From Streptomyces sp. SN-593 (lineage in GTDB: Bacteria > Actinomycetota > Actinomycetes > Streptomycetales > Streptomycetaceae), in contig NZ_AP018365.1 of NCBI RefSeq assembly GCF_016756395.1, positions 3,819,001 through 3,883,000 of the forward strand: 64,000 nt of DNA, in the 5' to 3' direction. A program made the translations under genes and the position numbers. The notes beneath the pieces were generated by a model that worked only from the letters and a program-made list of their open reading frames with translations, had not been told where the DNA came from and ran no database searches. Each line of letters begins with the position of its first letter. Within the stretch, counting starts at the first letter, position 1. This document shows positions 24,983 through 34,383 of the stretch, piece by piece.

Positions 24983-25018
24983 GTGCCGGGCCCGGTGACC
25001 TGAACCTGGGCCCGGCAC
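24983..25018 (+). terminator. Hairpin after the capsid gene
   Basis: GTGCCGGGCCC and its exact complement with a 14-nt loop, 21 bp after the capsid stop. It probably allows part of transcription to end so that capsid mRNA exceeds downstream mRNA. Confidence 0.6.
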
Positions 25019-25044
25019 AGCCCAATTCAGAACGGAGGTGAGCG

Positions 25045-25884
25045 ATGGCAGGCATGAGGAAGTACGTCGAGGCCATCCCAGGCGAACCGCTGCCCCACGG
25101 CATCCTCGGCGCCTGCACCGACATCCGAGATGTCGACGACGTCCACGAACTCCTCGGCGTCGAGTGGCTGTCACTCGGTTGCTGCCCCGTCAACGTGTGG
25201 CGGGACCCCTGCCTAGACGACGAGAGCCCCGGCGAGGAGAGCCCCGGCCCGCTCCAGAAGGAGTTCTGCCGCCCCTCCAGCGAGCACGCCGACCCGATCA
25301 CCGTCTACGCCGGCGCCGAGTGCTCCGCGCTCGGCTGGACGTACGCGGAGGCCCGCGCCCACGCCGAGGCATCGCTCGCGCTCGGCGAGCAGGAAGCCGT
25401 CGAGTCCGGGTTCTGGTCCAACACGCTCGCCATGTCCGCCGTCGACCTCACCCCGGCCGCCGGTCCCGTCTCCATCGCCCAGGGCGTCGCCGCGCTCGAA
25501 GGATGCCTCGCGGAGTCGTACGGCGGCCGTGGAGTCCTCCACGTCCCCGCCGGCGCCGCCGCGCTCCTCGGCTGCTGCAACATCGTCAGCGAGAACCCGG
25601 CCACCGGGAACCTGCGCACCCTCGCCGGGAACTGCGTGATCATCGGCGCCGGATACAGCGCGATGAACACCGGCCCGGGGAACCTGCCCGCCGACCCGGG
25701 CACCGCCTGGCTGTACATCACCGGCCCCGTCATCATCCGGCGCGGCCCCGCCGAGACCATCCCCGACCGGCCCGGCCCGTCCGTCAACGTGCGGAACAAC
25801 GACCGGAACGTCCTGGTCGAGCGGACGTACGTCGTCGGCACGACCTGCACCATCTGCGCTGTGGCGGTGACGACATGCCCCTGA
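25045..25884 (+). CDS. Minor head protein, unassigned
   Basis: 279 residues from ATG 25045 behind GGAGGTG. The body has GILGACTDIRDVDDVHELLGVEW, a helical AEARAHAEASLALGEQ, GGRGVLHVPAGAAALL and a C-terminal strand-rich VERTYVVGTTCTICAVAV. The repeated His-Val-Pro-Ala-Gly region looks like a capsid-related beta fold. It directly follows the capsid gene, so a decoration, vertex or second capsid-type role is plausible. No family recognised. Confidence 0.55.
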   Translation: MAGMRKYVEAIPGEPLPHGILGACTDIRDVDDVHELLGVEWLSLGCCPVNVWRDPCLDDESPGEESPGPLQKEFCRPSSEHADPITVYAGAECSALGWTYAEARAHAEASLALGEQEAVESGFWSNTLAMSAVDLTPAAGPVSIAQGVAALEGCLAESYGGRGVLHVPAGAAALLGCCNIVSENPATGNLRTLAGNCVIIGAGYSAMNTGPGNLPADPGTAWLYITGPVIIRRGPAETIPDRPGPSVNVRNNDRNVLVERTYVVGTTCTICAVAVTTCP

Positions 25885-26426
25885 ACGTGATCGAGATCCA
25901 GCCGACCCGGGCGCAGCGCCGCGCGTTCGCCGCGTGGGCGGTCGCCCAGGTCCCGAAGATCCGCACCATCGGCCCGAACCTCTTCGCCGTCCCCGCCGGT
26001 CTCTTCGCCGACGCCCCCGAGGGCATCCTGATCGGCGCGCTCGTCGACGGCCACCGGTACGTGTCCCCGGACGAGGACGCCGCCCGCGAGCAGCGGCGGC
26101 TCCCGGCCTGCGGCCTGTGCTACGAGGAGAACGGCGAGGAGGTCCACCCGCACCCCGACTGCACCGCGGGCGGCACCGAGCTGGTCGGCGTCGCCACGCC
26201 TGACGGCTTCCTGGAGGCCGTCCCCGGCGAGCCGCTGCCCGAGGTACCCGCCGAGGCGTACGGCCCGGACTCGACGCCGCTGCCCGCCCCGTCCGAGGAC
26301 AGCGACCCGAGCGACTCGCCCACCGAAGTACCGGAAGGCGTCTTCCCGTGCGACGGCTGCGACCGCGAGTTCACCAGCGAGCGCGGCCGGGACACCCACC
26401 GCCGCCAGAAGCACGCGGAGGCGTAA
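25875..26426 (+). CDS. Head-region protein with C-terminal C2H2 zinc finger
   Basis: 183 residues from ATG 25875, overlapping the previous gene. An N-terminal PTRAQRRAFAAWAVAQVPKI leads to a small beta domain and a Pro/Glu/Ser linker. The C-terminus is a classical C2H2 finger, CDGCDREFTSERGRDTHRRQKH (two Cys, two His at the expected distances). Single C2H2 fingers at the end of phage head proteins are seen in actinophages. The role may be head completion or DNA contact; this is an inference. Confidence 0.6.
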   Translation: MPLNVIEIQPTRAQRRAFAAWAVAQVPKIRTIGPNLFAVPAGLFADAPEGILIGALVDGHRYVSPDEDAAREQRRLPACGLCYEENGEEVHPHPDCTAGGTELVGVATPDGFLEAVPGEPLPEVPAEAYGPDSTPLPAPSEDSDPSDSPTEVPEGVFPCDGCDREFTSERGRDTHRRQKHAEA

Positions 26427-27173
26427 GTGCCTGTCGAGCCGATCCCGTGCGCGCCCGGGGGCGGAGGAGACCCGGGCACGTCCTGCTGCGCCCCCTCGAT
26501 CGCCTCGGTGCCGCTGTGCCGCGAGGACGGCACCCCGCTCCTCCTGGTCCTGCGGTCCGCGTGCGCCTGCGACGGCGCCGAGGCCGCGCCGCCCGAGGTC
26601 GCCGGCTGGATCGACCCGACGACCGGCGCCTTCACCGACGGGCCGCCCCCGGCCGGCGCCGTCCCGTGCGGCAGTGACGGCCGCGAGGACTGCTCAACCG
26701 TCAGCCTCCTCCGCCTGTGCGACCAGGCCGACGGCGGCTGTGTGCCGTTCCTGCGGCACCTGGTCCACGACTGCGACGGCATCGTCACCACGTCCACGGA
26801 CACCGCCGAGGACGGCATCACCCCGTACACCCCCGTCGGCCAGGTCGTCGACTGCCAGGTGTGCGAGGAGCAGTGCCAGCCGACCGTGCTGTGCCCGCAG
26901 CTCCTCGGCATCAGCGGCCCCGACTCCTGGTCGATGCCGGAGGGCACCGAGTCCGTGGCCGTGACCGTCGCGTGCGGGCCGGTCACCATCACCGACTGCG
27001 CGGGCAACGCCACCGTCGTCAACGAGTGCGGGACGGCGTTCCAGTGGGCGGCGCCGCCGTCCGGCTGCCAGCCCGGCGCCCTGTGCGCCCCGTTCACGGT
27101 CGACCTCCCCGAAGGGGCGGCCGTCTACATCAACTTCCTCAGCCCGTGCGACCAGGACGGAGACGTGTCGTGA
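26427..27173 (+). CDS. Cys-rich repeat virion protein 1
   Basis: 248 residues from GTG 26427, starting at the base after the previous stop. It has one type-A module (VPLCREDGTPLLLVLRSAC ... GWIDPTTGAFTDGPPPAG ... CG) and one type-B module (LLRLCDQADGGCVPFLRHL ... GITPYTPVGQVVDC). A C-terminal beta domain follows with PEGTESVAVTVACGPVTITD. It is the first of an array of related genes to 34857. The many paired Cys suggest disulfide-stabilised surface domains. Confidence 0.65.
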   Translation: MPVEPIPCAPGGGGDPGTSCCAPSIASVPLCREDGTPLLLVLRSACACDGAEAAPPEVAGWIDPTTGAFTDGPPPAGAVPCGSDGREDCSTVSLLRLCDQADGGCVPFLRHLVHDCDGIVTTSTDTAEDGITPYTPVGQVVDCQVCEEQCQPTVLCPQLLGISGPDSWSMPEGTESVAVTVACGPVTITDCAGNATVVNECGTAFQWAAPPSGCQPGALCAPFTVDLPEGAAVYINFLSPCDQDGDVS

Positions 27174-30127
27174 GCGTCGGCGGCAACTTCACCAACTGCA
27201 ATTGCGGCCCGGACACGACGGCCTGCGAGTCACCGACACAGCCGGTCGCCACCGTCGGCCTCTGCCTGCCCGACGGCACGCCCATCGCGGTCACCGTCAC
27301 CCGGGACTGTGCGGGCGCGACGATCGCCGAGGGCTGGATCGACGTGCTCACCGGCGTGTACACGGCCGGCCTGCCGCCGGACGGCGCCGGGGCCTGCTCG
27401 GCCGGGTGCGTCGACACCGTGTGCCGGACGCTGTGCGACGACACCGACGGCGACGGCGAGCCGGACGCCACGTACTCGGAGCTGTGGTGCATCCGCGCGG
27501 ACGGCACCGCCGAGCTCGTCCTCACCTACCAGGACGACCCCTCGACGCCGTACGCGCCGGTGGCGCCGGTCGACTGCTCGTACGGCTGCCCCGACGCCGA
27601 GACGATCACCCTGTGCGACGAGTCGGGGCCGTTCCTGCGCCGGTACACCTGGCTCAACGGCACCGCGACGTTCGAGGACTTCGCCCTGGACGGGCAGACC
27701 CCGCACCTGGTCACCGGCGACGTCGGCACCTGCGCCGCCGGGGGCTCGGCGTCGGACTGCGAGGCGCCCACGACACCGGCCGCGACGCTCGGCCTGTGCC
27801 TGGCCGACGGCACACCGATCGCGGTCCTCGTCACCCGCGACTGCGAGGGCACCGTCACCCAGGACGGGTGGCTGAACCTCACCAGCGGGACGTACAGCAC
27901 GGGGGAGCCCCCGGCCGGGACGATGGCGTGCGGCAACCCGCGCTCCATCACGACGGCCGGCACGTTCTGCGACGTCGACCCGAACACCGGTGACGTCCTG
28001 GGCCTGGTCCTGATCGAGTACACCTACGGCTCGGACGGGGCGGTCGAGGCGGTGCGCCTGGTCGACGCCGTCACCGGCAGCACCTACACCCCGCAGGGCG
28101 AGGTCACGACGTGTCCGACCGGGGTCGAGCAGCCCGAGCGCGACGTGGTGCAGCTCTGCGACACCGCCGCCGACGGTGTGGTGACGGAGTTCGTCCGCGA
28201 CTTCGCCCGCGACGAGGCCGGGGCCATCGTCGGGCACGCCGACTACGACCTGGACGGCGCCCCGTACACCCCGGCGGGGGTGGTCGGCCGCTGCGTTCAG
28301 AACTGCCACGACTGCTCGACCGCGGTCTTGTGCGACCTGCCCGACTCGGCGGCGACCGCCCCCGTCCTCGACCCGGCGTCCTCCGGCAACAACGGCGCCC
28401 ACTCGGGCACCGCGGCGAACGGCGTCGGCTGGTCCGTCTCCGGCGGCCGTGGAGGCAGCGACCCCTCCAACTGGTGGTCCGTCGTCCTCTTCCCGGGCTC
28501 GGGCGGCAACTTCGCCCTCACGCTCACCCGGCCCGTCGCCGTGACCTGGGGCGTGCGTGTCGGCGTCGGTACGGCCAGCACCCTCGGCACCCTGACCATG
28601 CCGGCCGGATCGGTCGCGACCTACGTGCACCCGCTGCACACCTGGGATCCGGCCACCCGCACGCTGACGGCGAAGGCCGGTGCGAGCGTGTCCAACACGG
28701 CGCACACGTCGACGTTCGTGAACGCCGGGCCGCTCACCGCGCTCCAGTTCTCCGGGCCCTCCAGCGGGTTGCAGACCACCGTGCGGAAGGTGGGCGACTT
28801 CCAGATCACGCCGGTCGAGCAGCCGTTCCTGCGGACGACGTGCCGGGACTGCGCCGGTGACGTCACCACGGTCACCGACACCCGGCTCGACGGCACCACC
28901 GCCTACACGCCGCTCGGCACGGTCGGGGTGTGCAGCGCGGCCCCCGAGGAGCAGTGCGTGCCCGTGCCGCTGGGGGAGGTCTGCTACTCGCCCGCCCTGA
29001 CCTCGGCGACCCTGTCGCTGGGTACCGACACGGACGGCACCTGGCAGCAGGCGGCGAGCCCGACCCCGGTCTCCGATCCGGCGACCCTCACCTACGCCCC
29101 TGCACCCGTCGGCGCCCCGGTCGCGACCGCCGGTGTCGGCCCGGTCACCGGGGCGACCCGCAAGGGCCTCGGCACCGTCCTGGGGGACACGGCCCTCGGG
29201 TTCTCCTACCTGCGGCGGCAGTTCACGACGACGTCCGCGATCACCGCGGTCGCCCTGGCCGCGCAGGCCGATGACCGGCCGCATCGCATCTGGCTGGACG
29301 GCACGGTCATCGCGGACTTCTCCGTCACCCCGGGAAGCCCGAGCCTCAGCGACCCGAACGCCTACAACCAGAGCTGGAGCCCCGTCACCAACGCGGCCGT
29401 CAGCCTCCCCGCCGGCGCCCACACCCTGTATTACGAGTGGGCGAGCCACGGGGGCCCCACGAGGGAGTGGGGCGCCCTCGACGCCCGGCTGACGCTCAGC
29501 GAGCGGGCCCCGTCCGCTCGCGCGCAGACCGTCCAGCACTGCGACGGCACGAAGACCCTGGTCGACATCGAGACCGGGCTGACCGTCCCCGCGACGGCAA
29601 CGCTCGTCGCCTGCCCGGACGAGGCCAGCGACGAATCGTGCGCCGTCGTCCAGGTCCTGACGGAGTGCCGGTGCGACGACACCGACGGCGACGGCCTACC
29701 CGATGTCGCCTACGTCGAGCTGCTGGGCGTGGACTGCGCCGGCATCGTGACGAGCCTCGGCACCTTCACGGAAGGGCTCACCGAGCCGTACACGCCGGTC
29801 GCCCCGGTCGGCTGCGACGCCCTGGACGACGCGGAGGGCGCCGACCCGGCGTTCGGCGTCCAGGCCCGCCGCGTGGAGCTCGCGGCCGGCTCCTCCTGGT
29901 CGGCCGCCGCCTGGCCGACGCTCCAGTCCGTCACCGCGGTCGCTCACGGCGGCACCGGCACCGTCACCACGACGGACGGCACGAGCACCCTGCACACCGG
30001 CGAGGCCGCCACCTGGTCCGTCGGCCGCGATGTCGACGCCGCCCTGACCGGCCCGCTGACCATCACGGCCAATGGCGGCAGCGGCACCGTCACCGTCTCG
30101 TTCACGATCGGAGTCACCCTGTCATGA
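27170..30127 (+). CDS. Cys-rich repeat virion protein 2 (985 aa)
   Basis: 985 residues from GTG 27170, overlapping the previous stop (GTGA). It has alternating type-A modules (ATVGLCLPDGTPIAVTVTRD; ATLGLCLADGTPIAVLVTRD) and type-B modules (QLCDTAADGVVTEFVRDF ... LDGAPYTPAGVVGRC, and others). These are interrupted by two carbohydrate-binding-like beta-sandwich regions, one around NWWSVVLFPGSGGNFALTL and one around LPAGAHTLYYEWASHGG. A C-terminal module (SVTAVAHGGTGTVTTTDGTS ... ATWSVGR) recurs in the next genes. It probably builds a large head or neck appendage. Confidence 0.65.
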   Translation: MSVGGNFTNCNCGPDTTACESPTQPVATVGLCLPDGTPIAVTVTRDCAGATIAEGWIDVLTGVYTAGLPPDGAGACSAGCVDTVCRTLCDDTDGDGEPDATYSELWCIRADGTAELVLTYQDDPSTPYAPVAPVDCSYGCPDAETITLCDESGPFLRRYTWLNGTATFEDFALDGQTPHLVTGDVGTCAAGGSASDCEAPTTPAATLGLCLADGTPIAVLVTRDCEGTVTQDGWLNLTSGTYSTGEPPAGTMACGNPRSITTAGTFCDVDPNTGDVLGLVLIEYTYGSDGAVEAVRLVDAVTGSTYTPQGEVTTCPTGVEQPERDVVQLCDTAADGVVTEFVRDFARDEAGAIVGHADYDLDGAPYTPAGVVGRCVQNCHDCSTAVLCDLPDSAATAPVLDPASSGNNGAHSGTAANGVGWSVSGGRGGSDPSNWWSVVLFPGSGGNFALTLTRPVAVTWGVRVGVGTASTLGTLTMPAGSVATYVHPLHTWDPATRTLTAKAGASVSNTAHTSTFVNAGPLTALQFSGPSSGLQTTVRKVGDFQITPVEQPFLRTTCRDCAGDVTTVTDTRLDGTTAYTPLGTVGVCSAAPEEQCVPVPLGEVCYSPALTSATLSLGTDTDGTWQQAASPTPVSDPATLTYAPAPVGAPVATAGVGPVTGATRKGLGTVLGDTALGFSYLRRQFTTTSAITAVALAAQADDRPHRIWLDGTVIADFSVTPGSPSLSDPNAYNQSWSPVTNAAVSLPAGAHTLYYEWASHGGPTREWGALDARLTLSERAPSARAQTVQHCDGTKTLVDIETGLTVPATATLVACPDEASDESCAVVQVLTECRCDDTDGDGLPDVAYVELLGVDCAGIVTSLGTFTEGLTEPYTPVAPVGCDALDDAEGADPAFGVQARRVELAAGSSWSAAAWPTLQSVTAVAHGGTGTVTTTDGTSTLHTGEAATWSVGRDVDAALTGPLTITANGGSGTVTVSFTIGVTLS

Positions 30128-32871
30128 GTGGATGCTGCGGGCAGGGGCCCGTAATCCTGTCCGGCGCCGGGGCCGTGCCCCGCGTGGACGTCGAGACCGT
30201 CCTGCTCTGCGATGTCCTGCCGGACGGCACGATCGCCGGGCAGGCCCTCGTCGAGCCGGTCTACGACACGAGCACCGGCGAGCGGATCGGGACACGAACC
30301 GTCGACCCGGTCACCGGCGACACGTACACGCCGTCCGGCACCCTGACGGCGTGCGGGGCTTCGGACGGCTGCAACGCCACCACGTCCGTGCTGGTGCTGT
30401 GCGACACCGCGACGGACGGCACCGCCACCCAGTTCGTGCGGGCCACCACGTACGACTGCGAGGGCACGCTAATCGCCACCCTCGACCGCACCCTGGACGG
30501 TGCCGCGTACGCCCCCGCGGGCACGGTCGGCGTGTGCCCGGCCTCCCCTGACTGCGAGTCACCGACCACGCCCACGGCGACGGTCGGCCTGTGCCTCGCC
30601 GACGGCACGCCGATCGCGGTGACCGTCGTACGGGACTGCACCGGCGCGGTCACCTCCGAGGGCTGGATCAACCTCACGTCCGGCGCGTACAGCGCCGGGG
30701 CGCCCCCGGCCGGGACGACCTCGTGCGGCTCCTCCCAGTCCGTCCAGGTGTCCGGCACGTTCTGCGACGTGGACGACGCCGGCGACGTCGTCGGCCTGGT
30801 CCTGATCGAGTACTCGTACGCGGACGACGGCACGATCGACGCGGTGCGCCTGGTCGACGCGGTCACCGGCGACACCTACACGCCGACCGGGACCGTCACC
30901 ACGTGCCCGGCCGGCGTCGAGCAGCCCGAGCGGGATCTCGTCCAGCTCTGCGACACCGCCACGGACGGCACGTCGACCCCGTTCGTGCGGGACTACGGCC
31001 GCGACGAGAACGGGGCGATCGTAGGGCACTCCGACTACGGCCTCGACGGCACGCCGTACACCCCGGCCGGGACCGTCGGTGTGTGCCAGCCGCCGGACCC
31101 CGAGCCGTGCCGCTCCTCGACCACGCTCCCCCTGTGCGACTCGGCGCCGCTCGACGTCGGCGCCCTGGTCGTCGCCACGGCCACCGACCCGACGCCGTAC
31201 TTCCAGACCGGCGACGGCGTCACCAAGCGGATCGTCCTCGTCGACCCGCAGCCCCTCTTCGACGGCGGGACGATCGTCGTGGCCGGCCCGGCTGGTGGAG
31301 AGCCGACCCCGGAGCCCGTCCACCGGTACGCCGCCGCGCTCCTCACCCTCCCCGCGGACGCCTGCCCGCCGTGCGGGGACTGGCCGGACACCCTGACCCT
31401 CACCGTCGCCGCCACGGCGACGAACGACGGCCCGGCGGCCGGGAACGCCGTCTGCGGCCGGTACACCCTGTTCAACGGCGCCACGGTCCTGGGCGAGAAC
31501 GAGATCCGGGACACGCCGGTCGGCGGGTTCTCGAACTTCAGCGTGACCGCCGACGTGTCGTACGCGGACCTCGTGGCCGGGACCATCGCCCTGAAGATGG
31601 ACCTGGAGACCCGGCACATGGGTCAGAAGTCGTGGACAGTCTCCGACTTCACGATCACGCTGGACGCGGTGCAGGCCGGGTGTGGCACGTCGTTCCTGCG
31701 GACGATCCGCCGGGACTGTGTGACCGGCGACCTGGTCGACGTCCTCGACACCGACTACGAGGGGCAGCCGTACACCCCGGTCGGTGAGGTCGCCTCCTGC
31801 ACCGCGCACAGCACCTGCGGCAGCAGCAGCGGCGGGGGCGGGAACACGTCGGACTGCGAGCAGTGCAGCCCGCTGGTCCTGTGCGACGCCGTGCCGGGCG
31901 CGGCGCCGGTGCCGTTCCTGCGGACCATCTGCCTGAACTGCATCGGCGGCGTCGTCGGCGTCATGGACACCGAGCTGGACGGCGTCACCGCGTACGAGGT
32001 GGCCGGCACGGTCGTGGACTGCGCCGCCGCCGGGGACTGCCCGTCGTCGTACAGCACGGAGTGCTGGGAGGTCGTCACCGCCAAGGCGTCGTACGACAAC
32101 ACGCAGGGCAGCCCGTGCGGCAGCGTGACCCCGAACATGGACCAGTGCGCGGGGACGTGGCGGCTGAACTCGTGGATCGTGGACGGCGTCGAGCTGGTCA
32201 CCGGCACCCCGCCCACGTTCGTGGCGACGGGCTGCGGCGGCGCGGCGGACCAGCTCCACGGGGCGTGGGCGGCAACGCTCGCCACCCTCGACCCGGATGC
32301 CGGATGGGCCGCGGCCTACAACGGGCAGTGCCTGTTCTTCATCCAGGCCGCCACCGCGAACCCGGACGTCGTGTACGGGCAGATGCTGCTGGAGCGCACC
32401 GCGGGCGGCACGCCGACCGCGTACACCCTCGGCTCGGCGCAGACTCGCCAGTCGACGACCTACACGAAGCGGTTCACGCAGGAGTGCGACGGCTCCACCA
32501 CCGTGACGTGGCTCGACGCGGACGGCGAAGAGGTCGACGAGCCGGAGGGCGAGCTGCGGTCCTGCGGCGGCACGGACCCCACGGACCCGACGGACCCGGA
32601 CGGGCAGGCCGTCGACACCGGCGTACGGGCCGTCACCGGCACCGCCGCGCAGGATCTCGTCGCCGAGTTCACCGGCGTGCAGAGCGTCAGCCTGACCGTC
32701 CTGGCCGGGGCGGTCGCGGTGACGATGACCGACGGCGCCGCCGTGGAGATCCCGGCCGGCGTCGCGATGACCTGGTCCGTGTCCAAGCCCACCGACACCG
32801 CCCTCAGCGCGGCCTCGTTCGCCGGCGCCGACGCCAGCGCGGAGTACCTCCTCAACTGGACGAGGAGGTGA
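30124..32871 (+). CDS. Cys-rich repeat virion protein 3 (915 aa)
   Basis: 915 residues; ATG 30124 overlaps the previous stop (ATGA). The N-terminus is SGCCGQGPVILSGAGAVPRV. It carries several B modules (VLCDTATDGTATQFVRATT; QLCDTATDGTSTPFVRDYG; VLCDAVPGAAPVPFLRTIC) and one A module nearly identical to those of protein 2 (ATVGLCLADGTPIAVTVVRD). Two beta-sandwich inserts and the shared C-terminal module (VQSVSLTVLAGAVAVTMTDG ... AMTWSVSK) complete it. Near-identity of parts to the preceding gene points to duplication and shuffling. The GGAGGTGAGGAGC ribosome site at its end now lies just before an HNH insertion. Confidence 0.65.
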   Translation: MSGCCGQGPVILSGAGAVPRVDVETVLLCDVLPDGTIAGQALVEPVYDTSTGERIGTRTVDPVTGDTYTPSGTLTACGASDGCNATTSVLVLCDTATDGTATQFVRATTYDCEGTLIATLDRTLDGAAYAPAGTVGVCPASPDCESPTTPTATVGLCLADGTPIAVTVVRDCTGAVTSEGWINLTSGAYSAGAPPAGTTSCGSSQSVQVSGTFCDVDDAGDVVGLVLIEYSYADDGTIDAVRLVDAVTGDTYTPTGTVTTCPAGVEQPERDLVQLCDTATDGTSTPFVRDYGRDENGAIVGHSDYGLDGTPYTPAGTVGVCQPPDPEPCRSSTTLPLCDSAPLDVGALVVATATDPTPYFQTGDGVTKRIVLVDPQPLFDGGTIVVAGPAGGEPTPEPVHRYAAALLTLPADACPPCGDWPDTLTLTVAATATNDGPAAGNAVCGRYTLFNGATVLGENEIRDTPVGGFSNFSVTADVSYADLVAGTIALKMDLETRHMGQKSWTVSDFTITLDAVQAGCGTSFLRTIRRDCVTGDLVDVLDTDYEGQPYTPVGEVASCTAHSTCGSSSGGGGNTSDCEQCSPLVLCDAVPGAAPVPFLRTICLNCIGGVVGVMDTELDGVTAYEVAGTVVDCAAAGDCPSSYSTECWEVVTAKASYDNTQGSPCGSVTPNMDQCAGTWRLNSWIVDGVELVTGTPPTFVATGCGGAADQLHGAWAATLATLDPDAGWAAAYNGQCLFFIQAATANPDVVYGQMLLERTAGGTPTAYTLGSAQTRQSTTYTKRFTQECDGSTTVTWLDADGEEVDEPEGELRSCGGTDPTDPTDPDGQAVDTGVRAVTGTAAQDLVAEFTGVQSVSLTVLAGAVAVTMTDGAAVEIPAGVAMTWSVSKPTDTALSAASFAGADASAEYLLNWTRR

Positions 32872-32877
32872 GGAGCT
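32871..32877 (+). repeat. AGGAGCT flanking repeat of the HNH insertion
   Basis: AGGAGCT at 32871-32877 recurs at 33589-33595, one on each side of the reverse HNH gene. The right copy serves as ribosome site for the next small ORF. This suggests the HNH segment entered at or duplicated a ribosome site. Confidence 0.45.
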
Positions 32878-33460
32878 AGTGGCGCCGACCCTTGATGATC
32901 TTCTGGATCGTCCGCTGAGAGACGCCGTACTCCCGGGACAAGCCGATCTGGCTCACGCTACCGGTGGCGTACCGCTGCCGGATGATGGCCTCAGTACCGT
33001 CGTTCAGCTTGCGCCGGTCAGTGGGGCGAGGCGGGATTCCAAGCTCGTCGAGGACGGGGCGCCACGCCTTCCCGGTGGTGATCAAGCTGACCAGGGAGTT
33101 GTGTACGCCGAACTGGGCCGCGACCTCGCATACGGTGCCGCCACCATGCACGGCCAGGATGATCCGGCGGACCTCGTCCTCGGCCAGCTTGGCCATGCCG
33201 TGGTCCTCGCCGCGAGCGTTGCGCCCCCGGGAAACCATGTCGGCCACATTGTCGGCGTGGGTCCCGAGAAGCAGGTGCGCGACGTTGCGGCATGGCGGGT
33301 TGTCGCACCTGTGCCGGATGACCAGCCCCGGCGGAATGGGGCCGTTGGCCTCGATCCAGGCGACGCGGTGGGCGTAGTCGCCCTTGCCGCTGGACCTGAC
33401 TCGGGTGTACTCGCCGGGCGTAGCGCCTGGGTCAACGATGCAGTCCGTAGACTCGTTCAT
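32876..33460 (-). CDS. HNH homing endonuclease, reverse strand
   Basis: 194 residues right to left from ATG 33460; GAGAGG lies 7 nt upstream, better than the upstream GTG 33475. The HNH core is YAHRVAWIEANGPIPPGLVI, RHRCDNPPCRNVAHLLLGT, HADNVADM. Two C-terminal HTH repeats follow: DEVRRIILAVHGGGTVCEVA and VSQIGLSREYGVSQRTIQKI. It is inserted between two Cys-rich repeat genes, opposite to the late genes, in a GC-poorer stretch. It is a homing gene and not part of the virion. Confidence 0.88.
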   Translation of the reverse strand: MNESTDCIVDPGATPGEYTRVRSSGKGDYAHRVAWIEANGPIPPGLVIRHRCDNPPCRNVAHLLLGTHADNVADMVSRGRNARGEDHGMAKLAEDEVRRIILAVHGGGTVCEVAAQFGVHNSLVSLITTGKAWRPVLDELGIPPRPTDRRKLNDGTEAIIRQRYATGSVSQIGLSREYGVSQRTIQKIIKGRRH

Positions 33461-33598
33461 CTCGATACCTCTCACGAAGGTGTCGGGCGTGCCCCCGGGC
33501 GGTTCCAGCCGTCGCGGGGGTCTGACGTCCCCTCATTTTACCGATCGAAGCAGGTCGGAGGGAGCGTCACTGCTCCCCGCATCGACGTAGGAGCTGAC

Positions 33599-33652
33599 AT
33601 GCGCGATACCGTCCCCCTCCCGCTCTCCGCGATGTGCGGTGGTACTCGATGA
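33599..33652 (+). CDS. 17-residue coupling ORF
   Basis: ATG 33599 behind TAGGAG; peptide MRDTVPLPLSAMCGGTR. Its stop overlaps the ATG of the next gene (ATGA at 33649-33652), and that gene has no ribosome site of its own. The short ORF therefore probably feeds ribosomes into it. It may be a remnant of a longer gene cut by the HNH insertion. Confidence 0.5.
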   Translation: MRDTVPLPLSAMCGGTR

Positions 33653-34326
33653 GTGGAACCACTTCCAGCGTCGGCGCGGTCTCGTCCGCGTCCGTCACCG
33701 TCGACCCCGACCCGTGCAACGCCCTCACGGAGGCCCCGAGCGGGCTCCTCGTCCCGTCCACGGCCCTGGCCGGTGTCACCGGCTCGGGCTCGGCGGTCAG
33801 CGCCGCGCGGTCTGTGGCCGTCGATGTCGTCGCCCCCGCCGATGGGGACTGCCCTGCGGAGTGGCAGGTCGGGGCCCGGCTCGCGCCTCCGTACGAGGAG
33901 CAGATCGTCGCCGCCGAGCTGGACCTCGCCGCGGTCGCCGAGGACGCGTGGAGGCTGCCCGGCCTGGCGATCACGCTCCCGGAGGCCGGTGTCTACGAGG
34001 TCAGCGCCACGCTCGGCACCGTGATCTCGGTGGGCCCGGCCACGGGGGCGTACAACATCGCCGTCATCGCCCGCCTCTACAACGTCACCGCGGACGCCGC
34101 GATCCCCGGTACGCAGTTCACGGCGCAGCGGAACACCGAGGGCGTCGCGCCGACGAGCGCGAAGTCTGACGCCGACCGGTGCGAGTTCACGAAGTTCCTC
34201 ACCGTGACGGAGTCCACCCGGATCCGGATCGAGATGGGCATCCGCAAGCCGGTCGGCACCCCTGCGAGCACGACCGGGCTGTTCAGCACCAACCACCGGC
34301 TCGCGTACAAGAAGATCAGCGACTAG
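33649..34326 (+). CDS. Beta-rich virion protein
   Basis: 225 residues from ATG 33649. A Ser/Thr/Val/Ala-rich N-terminus (SGTTSSVGAVSSASVTVD) is followed by a jelly-roll-like C-terminal domain: LPEAGVYEVSATLGTVISVG, NIAVIARLYNVTADAAIPGT, KFLTVTESTRIRIEMGIRK. Such C-terminal sandwiches form trimeric heads of phage fibres. It belongs to the repeat-protein array and ends before a strong hairpin. A fibre or spike tip is the likely role. Confidence 0.55.
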   Translation: MSGTTSSVGAVSSASVTVDPDPCNALTEAPSGLLVPSTALAGVTGSGSAVSAARSVAVDVVAPADGDCPAEWQVGARLAPPYEEQIVAAELDLAAVAEDAWRLPGLAITLPEAGVYEVSATLGTVISVGPATGAYNIAVIARLYNVTADAAIPGTQFTAQRNTEGVAPTSAKSDADRCEFTKFLTVTESTRIRIEMGIRKPVGTPASTTGLFSTNHRLAYKKISD

Positions 34327-34329
34327 GAC

Positions 34330-34356
34330 GGGGCCCGCCGCGCGCCGGCGGGCCCC
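34330..34356 (+). terminator. Perfect 10-bp hairpin
   Basis: GGGGCCCGCC and GGCGGGCCCC with a 7-nt loop, 3 bp after the stop codon of the fibre-like gene. Confidence 0.6.
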
Positions 34357-34383
34357 TGACCGGTCCGGCACCAGGAGGTATCT

